The notes below the pieces were generated by a model, which worked only from the letters and a program-made list of their open reading frames with translations, did no database searches and had not been told where the DNA came from. Of a stretch of 64,000 nucleotides of DNA, positions 1 to 11,394 are shown piece by piece. This stretch comes from Spraguea lophii (taxonomy: Eukaryota; Microsporidia; Spragueidae). How positions within the stretch are numbered: the first letter of the stretch is position 1; each line of letters opens with the position of its first letter. A program made the position numbers and the translations under genes. The stretch spans positions 62,001 to 126,000 of the forward strand of contig LDOQ01000005.1 of the NCBI GenBank assembly GCA_001887945.1, written 5' to 3'.

Positions 1-1190
1 TTGTATATTGCTCGCAATTTTATATTACGGATATATACATGGCATCGGGCTATATCCTTAATTTTTTAGTAGTATAATAATTCTTGTTCAATTCGCCAAT
101 ATTTTTCTAAACTGTATTAATTATAATTATTTCTTTTCTTATATTTATTTCATTATTCGTGTATCGTTTCTATTCTCTTGTTAAATATTTTAATTTGTAA
201 TGTAGAACTTTTTATATATTTTATAGTGGTATTAATTCCTAAATAAAAAAATAACAAAAAATTGGTATTTTATTAAATTAAACGAGAAATGATTTAAATT
301 AAATGAGAACCCAATAGTTCCTTTTTTCGGAGAAATGATTATGTATGTTTACACTAACTGTAATGCTGTTAATATCAGTTGCTAACGTAATTACGTATAA
401 TCTAGATATACACCTTGATTTATTGTTATTATCACTTTGTGTTCCAAATTATAAATATATCCGTCATATGCATATATTTTATCACTTCTTTTTTAAATAG
501 TTTTAATTAATTGATATATAAGAACAAAAATTTTATTCTTTTAATTTTCTAAATAATATGTAAATTTTATTTAACAATTAAGCTTGATACTATTAGTTAA
601 AAATTAATCCGTAATAAATAACAAGTCTGTCGTTTTTATTTATAAATCAATGAAAAAATGTCAAATATTTATAAAAATTTTTTTAATCACGTCATGTTTT
701 CCTAGACAAAATTATAACAAATACATATTAATGATACAATATATATGTTATATTTAATTGAATTCTATTAAACATCGGTATCACATAATGATCTGATATG
801 TATTTGATTTGTATGTGTGTAACAAGTGCTATAAATAAGACAATTAGGTGACAAATACTTTAATTTGGGTCTCGTTAAAAATTATATTATTGACATTTGA
901 TGTTTAATACGTCGTAGATTGATAATTTAATTAATTTCTGAAAATAATTTGTATTATTTATTTTACTCAATAAAATGGCAAGATGTATTTTCATATTTTT
1001 TGCCTATATACATCTATTGTAAATATATAATCGGTGGTGATAAATAATCCCTTATTTGAATAATTAAACTTTTTTCAAATCCTTCTTTTACATTAACAAA
1101 TTAATTTTACAATTTAAATATAACTCCCATTTGTTCACTTAATTAAATAATATGCGTTTTTTGAATATGAATCTCGATATAAAGGGTTCA
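1..1190. other. AT-rich intergenic DNA, no gene seen
   Basis: No open frame of convincing length, no RNA gene and no repeat copy could be recognised in this stretch on either strand. It adjoins a decayed Merlin transposase and is probably part of the same degraded mobile-element territory. Confidence 0.4.
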
Positions 1191-1194
1191 ATAT

Positions 1195-1690
1195 ATTTTC
1201 AATTTTTATATTTTGTTGGTATTGTTGCTTTAAAAACTGACTGTGTCCATTTCATAATGCTTGGTTGTATATATGTTTCTGTTTTGTATTTTAAGGATAA
1301 GCTGTGATCAATAGTAATGTTATATTCGCTGTCTTTTTTATATCCTCTCCGATCAGCAGCATATATAAAAAAATTTTAATAATTTATCATTTATGATATT
1401 TTGTAATGTGTTCATATCGCTTTTTCGATAAATAATATAATTAAATCGTATTTTATTTCGCACAAGCCATTCCTAAAACCAAATATTATCAATATGGTGC
1501 CCTTTAGTGTATATTCTTTTCTTTATTTTAATTACATTTCTTTCGATAATAACGTTGTTTCATCCTACCTTATAATCGGTAATATCTTGTTTATTAAGTG
1601 AGTTATTTCTTTTACAATGTGCCGGACTCTTATTAAATCACGTAAAATTTTCTATAGCCTGCCAAACCGCTCAACGAGACCGGGATTTAA
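1195..1690 (-). pseudogene. Merlin (IS1595/ISXO2-like) transposase relic
   Basis: Read on the minus strand, this stretch shows, in order, a broken match to the transposase core: a DETTLLSK segment near 1560, corresponding to the DETLISKRK block with the first catalytic Asp. A KGTILIIFG segment follows, like the family's (Q/W)IFGG. After a frame change comes a GYKK..ITIDHS segment, and then ETYIQPSIMKW near 1220-1260, corresponding to the T-Q-x-I-E-x-x-W block. Stops and frameshifts interrupt every frame, so no protein can be made. The family is a DDE cut-and-paste transposase. Terminal inverted repeats were not found. The call rests on motif order only and is less sure than the plus-strand copies at 6.8 and 41.5 kb. 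Confidence 0.42.
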
Positions 1691-1699
1691 TATGCTTAA

Positions 1700-4480
1700 T
1701 ACTTCAATTATATTTCTTTTTACTATAAAAAAATATTTGTTGAATATTACATATCTACGTTTGTAATTATTTTTACCGTATTTTAATATATTTTACTTTA
1801 TTTTAAAAAAGTGTAGAGTCTAAAACATTTAGCATGTTAAAAATCTTTGATTTTGTGTCTTATTAATTTGTAATATATCATATATAGTTTGTTGGTATTT
1901 AATTCCTTCTTTATGTAAAACAATAATTCAAAGAAATTAATTACTGTTAAATATCGATAATTATTTATTTTTAGCTCTTTTAATAATATTTCTTAATCTT
2001 TAATGTTTTTCACATTATTTTTCAAATAATTAGTTATATACAAAAATTCACATATATTATAAATTTATAAACATTTATCTATAACATAAATCAAAGAAAT
2101 TTTATAATTGTGTTATTAGAATAGAAAAGAGGATTTGGAATACATTATTTAATGATAATAAATTTTTTAAAATACAAAATACCTAATAATAAAAAATTAT
2201 ACTATTTCATTCGTCAATTACGAATAAAATATTATTAGAAATTTAAAAATTGTAGATCTCTAGTAATGATATACATAATCTAGATACTTGTCTAACAATG
2301 CCTGACATAAGATGTTTTTATATTATAAAATATATTCTTTATTTCTTTAAAAGATGAAATTTATATCTCTGTGACAATTTTCATAAACCCTTTCAATTCA
2401 TTCCTCTTTTGTCCAGTAATACTTGCTTGAATATATATTTGAAATGATGATTGTTAGTTTTTGTATAAATATTATAGTATCATCTTATGAGTTTCTATTG
2501 TAAGTTTCTTTTTAGGGGGTTTTATTAAGAATGACAGATACCTGTCCTTGAATGATAATGAAATCATTATTGTTATCTACATAAAAACTTTATTTATGGC
2601 ATGGAATAAAAATGATAAGAAATATATTATTATAAATTAATGGCATACAATGGTTATATTCTTCTGGTGGTTTTATTTTAATGGATTTAACGTGGTTGAT
2701 TTAAAAAATGTAATTTTTAAAAAAAGGTTTATGTTTTATGAACATTTTATTTAATATCCGTTTTTGTTATTTAGGCTTTGATTTTTTGGTTGATATTTTT
2801 GATAATTTCCTGTTATAAATAACGGTCCATTAATTCTATGTTAGAAACAATTCAAAAAACAATGAATTTTTAAAAATACTAACATATATAAATAATCGGG
2901 AATAAGAAAAGAAATGTTTACATAATATTTTATAATATAAACCAGAAACGAATGGAAAAATAAAAAATGATGTATTTTAAACATTAAAAAATAATTTTTT
3001 AATATTTTTAACTATTTTAATCGTTATTTCCATTTTAAAATAGAATTTACTTTCTTACATATATTATTATAGAACTTTCTAAAAAATGTAATATCATTAA
3101 TATTAAACCCAGTAACCGCTTCGAATTATAATTTTAAAAAATATCTTTAGTAATAACTATTGATTTTTTCTTCTCACATAAGTTTCCCGATCGAAACTAT
3201 TTTTCCATTGGGTTATGCTCTAATGAGTCTGGTTGTAAAAATAAACATCATATATTTTTCACGCTCAAAAAATTTATCACATTCTACAATTTATGAACTA
3301 AAAAGTATTCGTTATTGAAGATTGTGTTTATTAATTATGATTTATTATAATAATCCACTGAGAAATCTATAAGGCCGCGTATCATAAGCCTTGCTATAAG
3401 CTATGTATTAATATTCCTCCAATCCGAATAGTAAATATAAAAATATGCACCTGTTTCTGAGAAAGACATATGGTAAAAGATGTCTGTGTTGATGACGAGT
3501 AAATATATGAAATGCTGGTGTGTGGATTAAACCAGCGTTGGTTAAAAATGCCATTTTTTATTCCTTTGCTTGTATGAATTTGAACAATATGCAGTCATTA
3601 TATCTTTGTAAACATCTGTTAATATAATAAAAGTATCTTTTTTTGATCTTTTCATTATGATTCAAGTTTGCTGGTCATAACTGATCTGTTAACAAATGAT
3701 TGAGATATGTTAAATCCTTTGTTAATTAATGACTCCTAGTCTCTTTTTTGTGTGTCAATAAATTGTGATTAACAAAAATTTTATTAATTAAAACCTTATT
3801 TCGAGTCTTGTCGGCCCATATCCCTTGTTTGGAGAAAGCCTGGAACGTGATATCAAGATTCTATTATAAGAACCCAAAACGTAAAAAAACGTATAATCCC
3901 CTTGATTTTCTTGGATTTTTTTTGTATTCGAACTTAATCCCTGATGGGATTGGGAAAATTCTTTGTTACACATGCGGTTGGTTTTTGTTCACCAGCCATA
4001 GAGTTTTTAGTACATAAAAAACTGTTAAAATACAAAAAATATTTTCATTTTTATTTGGTTTTTTAAGGTTGTTTATTATTTTTGAGGTTCGTTCATTTAT
4101 TTCGAGTTTACCTGTAGTATAATTGAATTCTGTTTTTACATTTTTATAATATTCGTTTTAAAAGTATATCTTAATTTGGTATTGTAATCCCTTAGAATAA
4201 TAATAAAAATAATAATACCTTTGATATCTGGAAATTTTCTTTAATTTGATGTATAGTTTGTAATTATGTATATAAATTATATAACTTTTAAAAATGTGAT
4301 TAAAATTATTTGAATTGAATGTGATCGAGAAATATATGATAATGCTCATAGGACATTAACAATTTAAAAATTGTTTATAAGGTAATTTAAAAAAAAATAG
4401 AAAAATACAAGATAGCTTTAAAGACAATAACATAAAAAATGAACGTATTTATGTATTTTTGTTTTTTCGGTCTCCAGAAT
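1700..4480. other. Intergenic DNA, probably degraded repeats
   Basis: No supported gene. Base composition is uneven: slightly GC-richer islands, for example near 3365-3540 and 3800-3990, sit in otherwise extreme AT, as expected for old mobile-element fragments. None could be assigned to a family. The short open frames around 3.8-4.0 kb lie on both strands, show no known motif, and are not called. Confidence 0.4.
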
Positions 4481-4484
4481 TATA

Positions 4485-4575
4485 ACCCAATTAAAAAAAT
4501 ATTTTTTGTTACTGTCTTGTTCCGTGAGAGGAACAAGCCCAGTTATGTATCTGTGGTAGATAGATAGGATGCTGG
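4485..4575 (-). pseudogene. Ty3/gypsy pol fragment (RT-RNase H junction)
   Basis: The minus strand encodes a short segment with Y-H-R-Y-I, then P-L-T-E, then F-x-W at the spacing of the conserved (Y)YRRFI..F..IA.PLT.L.KK...F.W block, which lies between reverse transcriptase and RNase H in Ty3/gypsy polyproteins. It sits downstream, in the minus direction, of the reverse-transcriptase relic at 5.6-5.9 kb, but at about 1 kb rather than the usual few hundred bases, so the element is either interrupted or represented by two copies. A small perfect hairpin (TTGTTCC/GGAACAA, 4519-4538) lies inside it. The match is short. Confidence 0.35.
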
Positions 4576-5584
4576 ATCCTTTGAAAGATGAATATTTTTG
4601 AGGCTGGCTCTTAAAGTTTTCATTAAAACTTTTGTTCTTAAACTTCATGGTTTATTTAAATATTTTGTTCTTAAACCCAAAAGGAGTTTCCAAGAACCAA
4701 TAAGAATATTTTTCTCCTTTCCTTCAATCTCAACCTCCTTTTTGTCATTACATCTTCTGTACATGACAGTTACTAAAACTTATATAAGCAAAAAAGGTCC
4801 AATTGTTATTAACAGAGATATTTTTAAAAGTTATGTTTTAAAGGCGGTTTTAAAGTTCAATAATAGTGATATTACATTTTTAGAAATCCACATTATTATT
4901 TGATAAAAAATTGACTTCTTTTGAATGGCAATAATAATTAAAGTGAATTAAAAATATAAAAATGTTTTTTGTTATTTAAATATTTAAATTTTTGCATTTT
5001 TTCTAGTTTGTTCTATGTTGAATGTTGCCGATTCTATTAGTTTAAGATACAAAAAATTTAATAGATGTTTTGGGGTGTCTATGACCGTCTATTAAATTTA
5101 AGAAGCCTAGTGTTATAATGAGGCGGACGAGTCGGTAATTAATTGGTGACGTATCATTAAAACACCAACATCAAGTAATGATGGTATTATAAACATGATT
5201 TATATTTTATGTGGTTTTAATAATACATTTTGGAAAGATTTTTTTCTTTTGTAACTACCCAATTGGCAGGTAATTTCACTAAACGTATCTTGGACAAAAA
5301 CATAACGATGCCTGTTTTAAAAATATATGCCATAGAAGTTACACTACAACAGCTTCGAATTTTAAATTAATACTTTATATAATTAATTTTGATAAATGGT
5401 TTGTCAGATAACAAGAAATATACATCGATAACATAGAGGGTTATGATCCTATATCTAAATCTCCGAAGAAAAAAGAAAATGGTGAAAAGAAATAATATAG
5501 ACGAATGATTAATATTTTATATTTTAAAAAGAATATATTTATTTATTATATTATAAATCAATATCAAATTATTATCGTGTTCTT

Positions 5585-5930
5585 CAGGGGTTGAACCAAA
5601 ATGTCATCGATATAAACAATAATAAGTCATACTCATCGATCCTTCCAACAGTTTGTATATATCTCTTTGAAGTAAAATATATTATTTTTGTAATCCAGAG
5701 AAATTTTCATAAAATGTATCGACTTGTTTCTGTTGTCTCAAAATACCATTTTTAACATCCTTTGTCAAATGGATGTGTAAAAACACATATTCTAAATCAA
5801 TTATATTAAAAACATTTTTACTATGCAAATTCATTGAATATTCATCTATCTTGAGAAAAACAGAACTGTTTAATCCTACTGGTTTGTTTATTCTGGTAAA
5901 CCTAGAATAAATCTGTATTCTCAATTTTTA
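5585..5930 (-). pseudogene. Ty3/gypsy-type reverse transcriptase relic
   Basis: The minus strand encodes a KIDEY segment followed by FNIIDLEYVFLHIHL, matching the F.(V/I)DL..GY.QI.L block of LTR-retrotransposon reverse transcriptase. In a different frame at 5594-5617 it encodes VYIDDILV, the catalytic (V/Y)YxDD motif. Stops and at least one frameshift separate the two, so this is a pseudogene. Flanking LTRs, gag, protease and integrase were not recognised. A segment at about 6400-6460 on the same strand (YEHVEFK..LMVLK) may be a further scrap of such an element (the EF..MPFGL.NA block). The identification comes from motif order seen by eye. Confidence 0.55.
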
Positions 5931-6847
5931 TTTGGTACAATCATCGTTAAGTTACAGTAAAAAGAAATCCCAGTTTCAATATACTCTTATTTTCCTAATT
6001 TATCTATTAATTTCTGTAATTTTGTTTTAGATCTATTGTTTTAAAATGGCTGTAACTAATTCGTGATCCGATTTCCTGAAATATTAATTTGGAAAATAAT
6101 TGTAATTTTTTTATTGTTTGAATCTTTATATTGAATTATTTTCTAGAGTTAAATTAGATAAACGCTTCTCCACCACATAAAATTTGTTTTTTTGTTTTTA
6201 CGTCTTTATATTATATATAATTCAAAAATAATATTTAACTTTATTTGCATTTTATTAAGAAAATTTATGATCTTTAAATATTTTCAATTTTTGTATATTA
6301 AGTTTACGCTTCATATTTATGGAAATTTTAAAAAAACAAAATTTATACGATTCTGTAATAAAAATAACAGTGAACTCGAATAAATCACTTTAATTTTATC
6401 ATTTTTAACACCATGAGATTTCCTTTGAATTCAACATGTTCATATCTTTGGTGCATTACATTCAGTAACATAATGTCTCTCGTTGTTTTATTTGAAGTAA
6501 AATATATCATTTTGTAATTTGGGTGTATACCCTCTTTCTCAGTACCCCTTATTATATTTCAAATATATTTTAATTTGTCATTTAATATATAATTCTTCAT
6601 AATTATCTTATTCTTTTATGTAAATATGTAATTATCGAATGTAAAAATAATTATTTATATGTCTCTTAAATAGTTATCATCTTTCGGTTTTTGGATCACC
6701 ACTGTATCTGGGATGTTTAAAATTAAATAAACCAAATATACTCTTTTAATATGATGTGTCTAAGATTCGTCTATGAATTTATTAATAATTCTTAATCCTT
6801 CATATATTTTAGGTAAATTGTCCGAAAGATTCAAATTTGTAAAACAA

Positions 6848-7819
6848 TTTGGTAACATGTGTGAATAAAGATTCTATAAAGAAACAATCCAAATGTTGAA
6901 AAAAAGAATATTAATAAAAATATATGAATTGTTTAAGTGGCTGTGTGGGTTTTTTTTGGTCAAAAAATAAGGGATTAGTTTTACTTAAAAAGTTATGCCT
7001 GAAATGTAGAAATATCATGTCAATTGAATGGAGTAATGAAATAGAACTATTTGTGTAGAAATGTTCTAATATAAAATGCAAAAGAAAAATAATATAAATA
7101 AAAAAAAGTTTTTTGGTGGTTTTAAAATTTTTATCTGCGATATACTTCAATTATTATTAGAAATATGAAAAAAACCAACATATAAATATATTACAGAAGA
7201 AACAAAATTAAGTTATAGAATAATAAATTCTATAATCAATGAATTAAAAATTGTAACAATGAAAAAGAAAAAAGATAAAATAGGTGGATATGATGACATA
7301 ATAAAAATTTATGAGATCGTAATCTCAAAAACTAAATATAATACGGAAAATCGCTAAAATAATTTTGGGTTATTGATGACATTTCCAGGAACGCAAAAGA
7401 AGTAGTTTATCATGTTTAAAACAAAAGAAATGCAGAGATTATTGAAAAGTAATCAAAAACAACGTTAATATAGGAATAAGAATAATAACAGATGGTTATA
7501 AAGTCTATTCAAAACTACATAACCTGAGGTATATACACAAATTTATTATATATAGAATTTTAGCACCACAAAATAAAGAAATAGAGACTCAAATTATTGA
7601 AATTACGTGGAGATATTTAAAAAAATATCTAAGAAAGCGACTTATACACAATATAAATGTATTAATAACTGAAATTTCATTCGATTTTTATTTAAAATCA
7701 AAATGATTTCTTTTTCATGAAGTTTTAAACGATTTAAAATGTATTAAATAATTATTTGTTTTGTTTTGTTCTTTTTTAACCTTTTCTTTATAGAATTTTT
7801 ATTTGCGCATTCTAACAAA
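6848..7819 (+). mobile_element. Merlin-type DNA transposon relic, copy 1
   Basis: A degenerate cut-and-paste element about 0.97 kb long. It is bounded by related inverted repeats at 6848-6869 (TTTGGTAACATGTGTGAATAAA) and 7798-7819, which reads similarly on the other strand. Inside, the plus strand carries broken transposase blocks. There is a helix-turn-helix-like segment near 7190-7240. IGG..(I/D)I and SKTKYNT (near 7280-7345) match the G-x-V-E-I-D-E..SKRKYN block. IITDGYKVYSKL and TQIIEITWRYLKKYLRK (near 7485-7640) match the D-G-x-x-x-Y and T-Q-x-I-E-x-x-W-x-x-x-K blocks. Several frameshifts and stops are present. A second copy at 41.5 kb aligns along its whole length. Confidence 0.65.
7185..7710 (+). 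pseudogene. Merlin/IS1595-family transposase pseudogene
   Basis: This is the coding remnant inside copy 1. The best-preserved part is the C-terminal half of the DDE domain: an (I/V)ITDGY..Y segment holding the second acidic residue, then IHK..., then ETQIIEITWRYLKK holding the last acidic residue. The first acidic block is damaged, with Tyr where the family has Asp in the I-D-E triplet. Reading requires several frame changes, so it is inactive. This transposase family has been found repeatedly in microsporidian genomes. Confidence 0.6.
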
Positions 7820-7842
7820 ACATAACTTATTATTATATATGA

Positions 7843-8150
7843 ATTGAAATTTGTTTATAAGGTAAATATAAGGCAATACTATTTATATTAACCTAGGATG
7901 ACGCGGTAACTAAATTTGAGTAGATTTACGAAAACATTAGGTATAAGAGAGTAAATAATTTCATATATTCAACTTAATGTGGTAAAAAAAACAATGTAAC
8001 CTTATAACTTTTTTAAAAAAAAGAAAGGAAATAAAGTAAAATATTCTTAAGCTAATAATAAAAAAATATCAACAGAATATTACTTAAAAGAAAACATTAT
8101 GTTCTTTTACAGTTAAAATTGTTTTTGAAGATTTTTCTTTATGTTTTCGA
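7843..8150. repeat. Dispersed ~300-bp repeat, copy 1
   Basis: This segment aligns end to end with 10680-10980: both begin with TTGAAATTTRTTTATAAKGT, carry a central (A/G)GGATG(A/G)CG(C/T)GGTA(A/G)CTAAATTT block, and end near AAAACATT(A/C)TGTTCTTTTA. There is no coding potential. It starts just past the Merlin copy at 6848-7819, whereas the second copy runs directly into a SINE copy. It may be a separate non-autonomous element or the remnant of a larger one. Its boundaries are approximate. Confidence 0.6.
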
Positions 8151-8400
8151 ACTCCCTATAAAACCAAAACTTATATAAACAAAAGACGTGTTTTTATATA
8201 ATTATATCCAGGGTGGATCGTAAATCCTCCACTGCTCTCAACAGGGTGTAAATCGCTTAATAGAACTAGATAATAAAAACTGTTATAATATGATTAGCGA
8301 TGTTTATTTAATTTGCAAGATCTACAATTCTATCAAATTCATGATAGAAATGATATAATATCTAACATGAATGTGTGGTTGATGTATATTATTTTGTAAT

Positions 8401-8750
8401 TTTTTATTTTATTTTTAATGAAACTTTTATTTATAGAAGTTTCTTGACGATTATAGCTCACCGTATTATATGACCCTTGATTCCTGAAGCCCATTTTAAA
8501 GTTATACCAACTCGTTTTTATGTATATATGTATTAATCTCATCTTACTTTATGATCTGGAACGTTAAACTTTCACGTGTGATGTAATCATCATCCTCACC
8601 TTCTTATATAATCCTGTTTTCGTTCTTGGCATAATATTAGCCAAACCATCAACCAATACGGGGACTGTGATTGTAATAGTTAAATACCACATTTATTTAG
8701 TATTGTAACCGTGATACAAGGTATAGTTAATGCTATATTATCGAATTTTC
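8401..8750 (-). mobile_element. SINE-like retroposon, 5'-truncated copy
   Basis: This matches the 3' two-thirds of the element at 20750-21250. It starts with the A-rich tail and the AATGAAACTTTTATTTAT motif at the low-coordinate end and runs through the internal TTAATCTCATCTTAC block to the GCTATATTATCGAA segment, where homology stops. The tRNA-like head with A and B boxes is missing. This 5' truncation is expected when LINE machinery copies an RNA incompletely. No target-site duplication was recognised. Confidence 0.7.
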
Positions 8751-9058
8751 GATAAAAACGTTCAAATAAAAACATTACTCATTGTTGATATCCTTAAAAA
8801 ATGATAGTAATATAACATTTATTTGATTGTTATATTCAAATAAACATATACCTCTTTTATATATATAAAAACATAATTTATAACATAATACTTATGTTAG
8901 AGTAAATTTAAAAAATAATTGATACTTTATTTTAATTTGTTATTTATAATGATTTATAGATTTTCTATTTTCGTTTATTGAAAACAATTTAAAAACATGT
9001 CAATTAAAAAATACGTCAAAATAAAAATATATAAAAGCAAAATAATTTTTCTTTTTTT
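8751..9058. other. Upstream region of the LRR gene
   Basis: About 300 bases of AT-rich DNA between a truncated SINE and the LRR gene. A poly-T/A run directly precedes the start codon. No CCC start motif is present and no other feature could be recognised. Confidence 0.4.
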
Positions 9059-10513
9059 ATGATTATTTTATACATTTTCTTTCCATTATTTTTAACTAGT
9101 ATTGACCATAAATCTAATATTGAAGAAGGATTAAATGTAGAAATAGATAGTAATGCAAAAATAATAGATTTAAAAAATAAAAAGATAAAAAAACTACCTA
9201 ATAAATTAAAAACCTGTTCTGAAGTCAAAATTTTGGATTTAGAAGAAAATCGTTTAACTAATGAATGCTTCGATATAATTATGGAATTAAAGCAATTAAA
9301 AAGACTTACTCTCGTTGATAATATGATAAATAAGATACCCTATACATTTTGTTATATGAATGACTTAAGTTTCTTGGATTTAGGATATAATTGTTTTAAA
9401 AAAATACCAAAATCATTTAAAACTATGAATATAAAATTCTTAAAACTTGATGGTATTTCTCGTAATTCAAGAGATAAAGAAATTTCATATTCTGAAAAAA
9501 TAGATATTTTGAAGATTGTATTTAGTATGAAAAATCTTATTACTTTATCTTTTAGAAACAATAGAACAGGTAATATTGAAATGGATTTAAATATTAATAA
9601 TAATGTCAGAAATTTAGATTTAAGAAATAATAATATTTCCGAAGTACCAAGTTTTATATTAAATTTTAAAAGGTTAAAATATATTGATCTAACCAACAAC
9701 AAGATTATGACAATAATACCATTAAATTCTTTAAAAGAATTAAAACATGTTAGGATAGAAGATAATATTATATCTAATATTTTACCAGGTACATTTCATT
9801 CTTTAGAAGAATTAAGAATTTCACTAGCACCCGAAACATCATTTCCATTATTAAATATAAATAAAAAACAGGCATTAAAAACTTTAAAAGTAGTAAAAAC
9901 TGAAATATTACCAGAATTTGCCCAAGAAATATTTAAAGTCCACACAATCCAATCTCTTACTCTATCCAGTTGTGAATATGGAAATATGATGAAAGGAATA
10001 GAACAAATGACAGATTTACAAAAACTGGAAATTTACTGGAAAAATGAAAAAATATTCTCATCAACTTTCTCATGCCTAGAAAATCTCCAATCATTATCTA
10101 TTTTTTCTTTAAAACCTTATTATGATATTAAACCCTCTTTTTATGATAACCTAAAAAATATCACAACCCTAAAAAATCTAGAAATCGACTTACAATCTTC
10201 CAGCTACTTACGTATCCCACCAATATTTAATATTATTGGATTAGAAAGATTAATCATAGCAGGATATAAGATCGACGATCTAAAAGATTTTTTAAAATTA
10301 AAAAACTTAAAATACTTGGAAATTAGAAAAATCAAGATTACCACCATTACAAAAGAAGATATTATAAATTTATATAAAATTGATACCACATATTTATTAC
10401 TTATTTCAAATGAGAAAATAGAAGGGAATATAAAAGAAGAAATAAGAAAAAGAAGAGAAACGGATGGATTAAAAGAGAAAAATAAAATGGTAGTTATTAT
10501 ATCAAAATATTAA
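9059..10513 (+). CDS. Secreted leucine-rich repeat protein
   Basis: A 484-residue protein. Residues 1-14 (MIILYIFFPLFLTS) form a short hydrophobic N-terminus that reads as a cleavable signal peptide, so the protein is probably secreted or surface-exposed. From about residue 30 there are leucine-rich repeats of roughly 23 residues, recognisable by L-D-L-x-x-N-x-(I/L) cores such as KILDLEENRL, FLDLGYN and NLDLRNNNI. They become more degenerate towards the basic C-terminus. LRR domains bind proteins, and secreted LRR families occur in several microsporidia, where they are suspected host-interface factors; no partner can be inferred here. The start lacks the CCC motif seen before most conserved genes. 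The gene stands alone among mobile-element relics. Being intact in such a place argues for selection on it. Confidence 0.75.
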   Translation: MIILYIFFPLFLTSIDHKSNIEEGLNVEIDSNAKIIDLKNKKIKKLPNKLKTCSEVKILDLEENRLTNECFDIIMELKQLKRLTLVDNMINKIPYTFCYMNDLSFLDLGYNCFKKIPKSFKTMNIKFLKLDGISRNSRDKEISYSEKIDILKIVFSMKNLITLSFRNNRTGNIEMDLNINNNVRNLDLRNNNISEVPSFILNFKRLKYIDLTNNKIMTIIPLNSLKELKHVRIEDNIISNILPGTFHSLEELRISLAPETSFPLLNINKKQALKTLKVVKTEILPEFAQEIFKVHTIQSLTLSSCEYGNMMKGIEQMTDLQKLEIYWKNEKIFSSTFSCLENLQSLSIFSLKPYYDIKPSFYDNLKNITTLKNLEIDLQSSSYLRIPPIFNIIGLERLIIAGYKIDDLKDFLKLKNLKYLEIRKIKITTITKEDIINLYKIDTTYLLLISNEKIEGNIKEEIRKRRETDGLKEKNKMVVIISKY

Positions 10514-10679
10514 AATAAATAAAAATTATTGTAAATAATAGATGTATTATATTTATATGTATAATATGTATATGATGTGAAGAAGCATATTATAAAGATT
10601 GTTGGTTAAAATTACGTGTTTAAACAATCTTAATCTGGTAGAAATTGAAAAATATAAAAAATATGATTTATTATATATT
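10514..10679. other. Downstream spacer of the LRR gene
   Basis: A short AT-rich spacer with AATAAA-like sequence soon after the stop codon, a plausible polyadenylation signal. Nothing else is seen. Confidence 0.35.
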
Positions 10680-10980
10680 AATTGAAATTTATTTATAATG
10701 TAAATGTAGAAGTAATAATATTTGTATTAACCTGGGATGGCGTGGTAGCTAAATTTAATAGTAAATTTAGAAAAAAAATTAAATATAAAAAAGGAAATAA
10801 TTGCATATATTCAATTTGTTATGATTAAGAAAATTGCAGAACACTGTATCTTTAAAAGAAGAATAGAAAAAAATGAAATGTTCATGTGCCAAAAATAAAA
10901 AGTATCAATAAAATATTACTTAAAGGAAAACATTCTGTTCTTTTATACTTAAAACTATTTTTTATTTTATTTTTTGAGAT
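10680..10980. repeat. Dispersed ~300-bp repeat, copy 2
   Basis: This is the second copy of the repeat at 7843-8150, sharing the central GGGATGGCGTGGTAGCTAAATTT-like block and the AAAACATTCTGTTCTTTTA end. It is immediately followed by the tail end of a minus-strand SINE copy, so the two elements are nested or adjacent. Confidence 0.6.
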
Positions 10981-11394
10981 TTTTTCTTTTTTTAATGAAG
11001 TTTTTATTTATCAAAGTTTCTTGACGATTGTAACCTACCGTGTTTTATGATCTTTGCTTCCTGAGCATATTTAACTTGTAATAACAGGTTTTGTTATAGA
11101 TATACATTGCCTTATCTTATCTTATGATCTAGGGTGTTGCGATTTTGCGTATGATCCACATCTCTATCACCCAGTATTCAAATTATATTAATTAAATATT
11201 ACTTTAATTTAGTAATGACCCGTCATACATAATATAGACAATACTACACTATAGAAGTCTATCTACTCAACTACCTTTTTCTTCTTCTTCTCTTTTACTT
11301 TTATTTTTTTTGAAATTTTTCTGGATAAGATATTTGGATTCACTAAACTTAGGGTTTGATTACCACACCATGGTCATTCGGTTAAACGGCCCTT
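10981..11394 (-). mobile_element. SINE-like retroposon, nearly full-length decayed copy
   Basis: Collinear with the element at 20750-21250: tail and AATGAAGTTTTTATTTATC at the low end, the TTGCG(A/T)TTTTGCGTATG block in the middle, the pyrimidine tract (CTTCTTCTTCTC) near 11280, and a tRNA-like head near 11325-11394 with a damaged B box. There is an internal deletion around 11160-11200. Most differences from the intact copy are C to T or G to A. Confidence 0.7.

Noticed and set aside
3788..4017. Overlapping frames on both strands near 3.8-4.0 kb
   Set aside because: A slightly GC-richer patch makes them open, but neither strand shows a known motif; probably an unidentified repeat scrap.
4598..4903. 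101-codon plus-strand frame
   Set aside because: Biased Phe/Lys/Ile/Leu composition, no CCC motif, overlaps a retrotransposon fragment on the other strand, and no recognisable domain.
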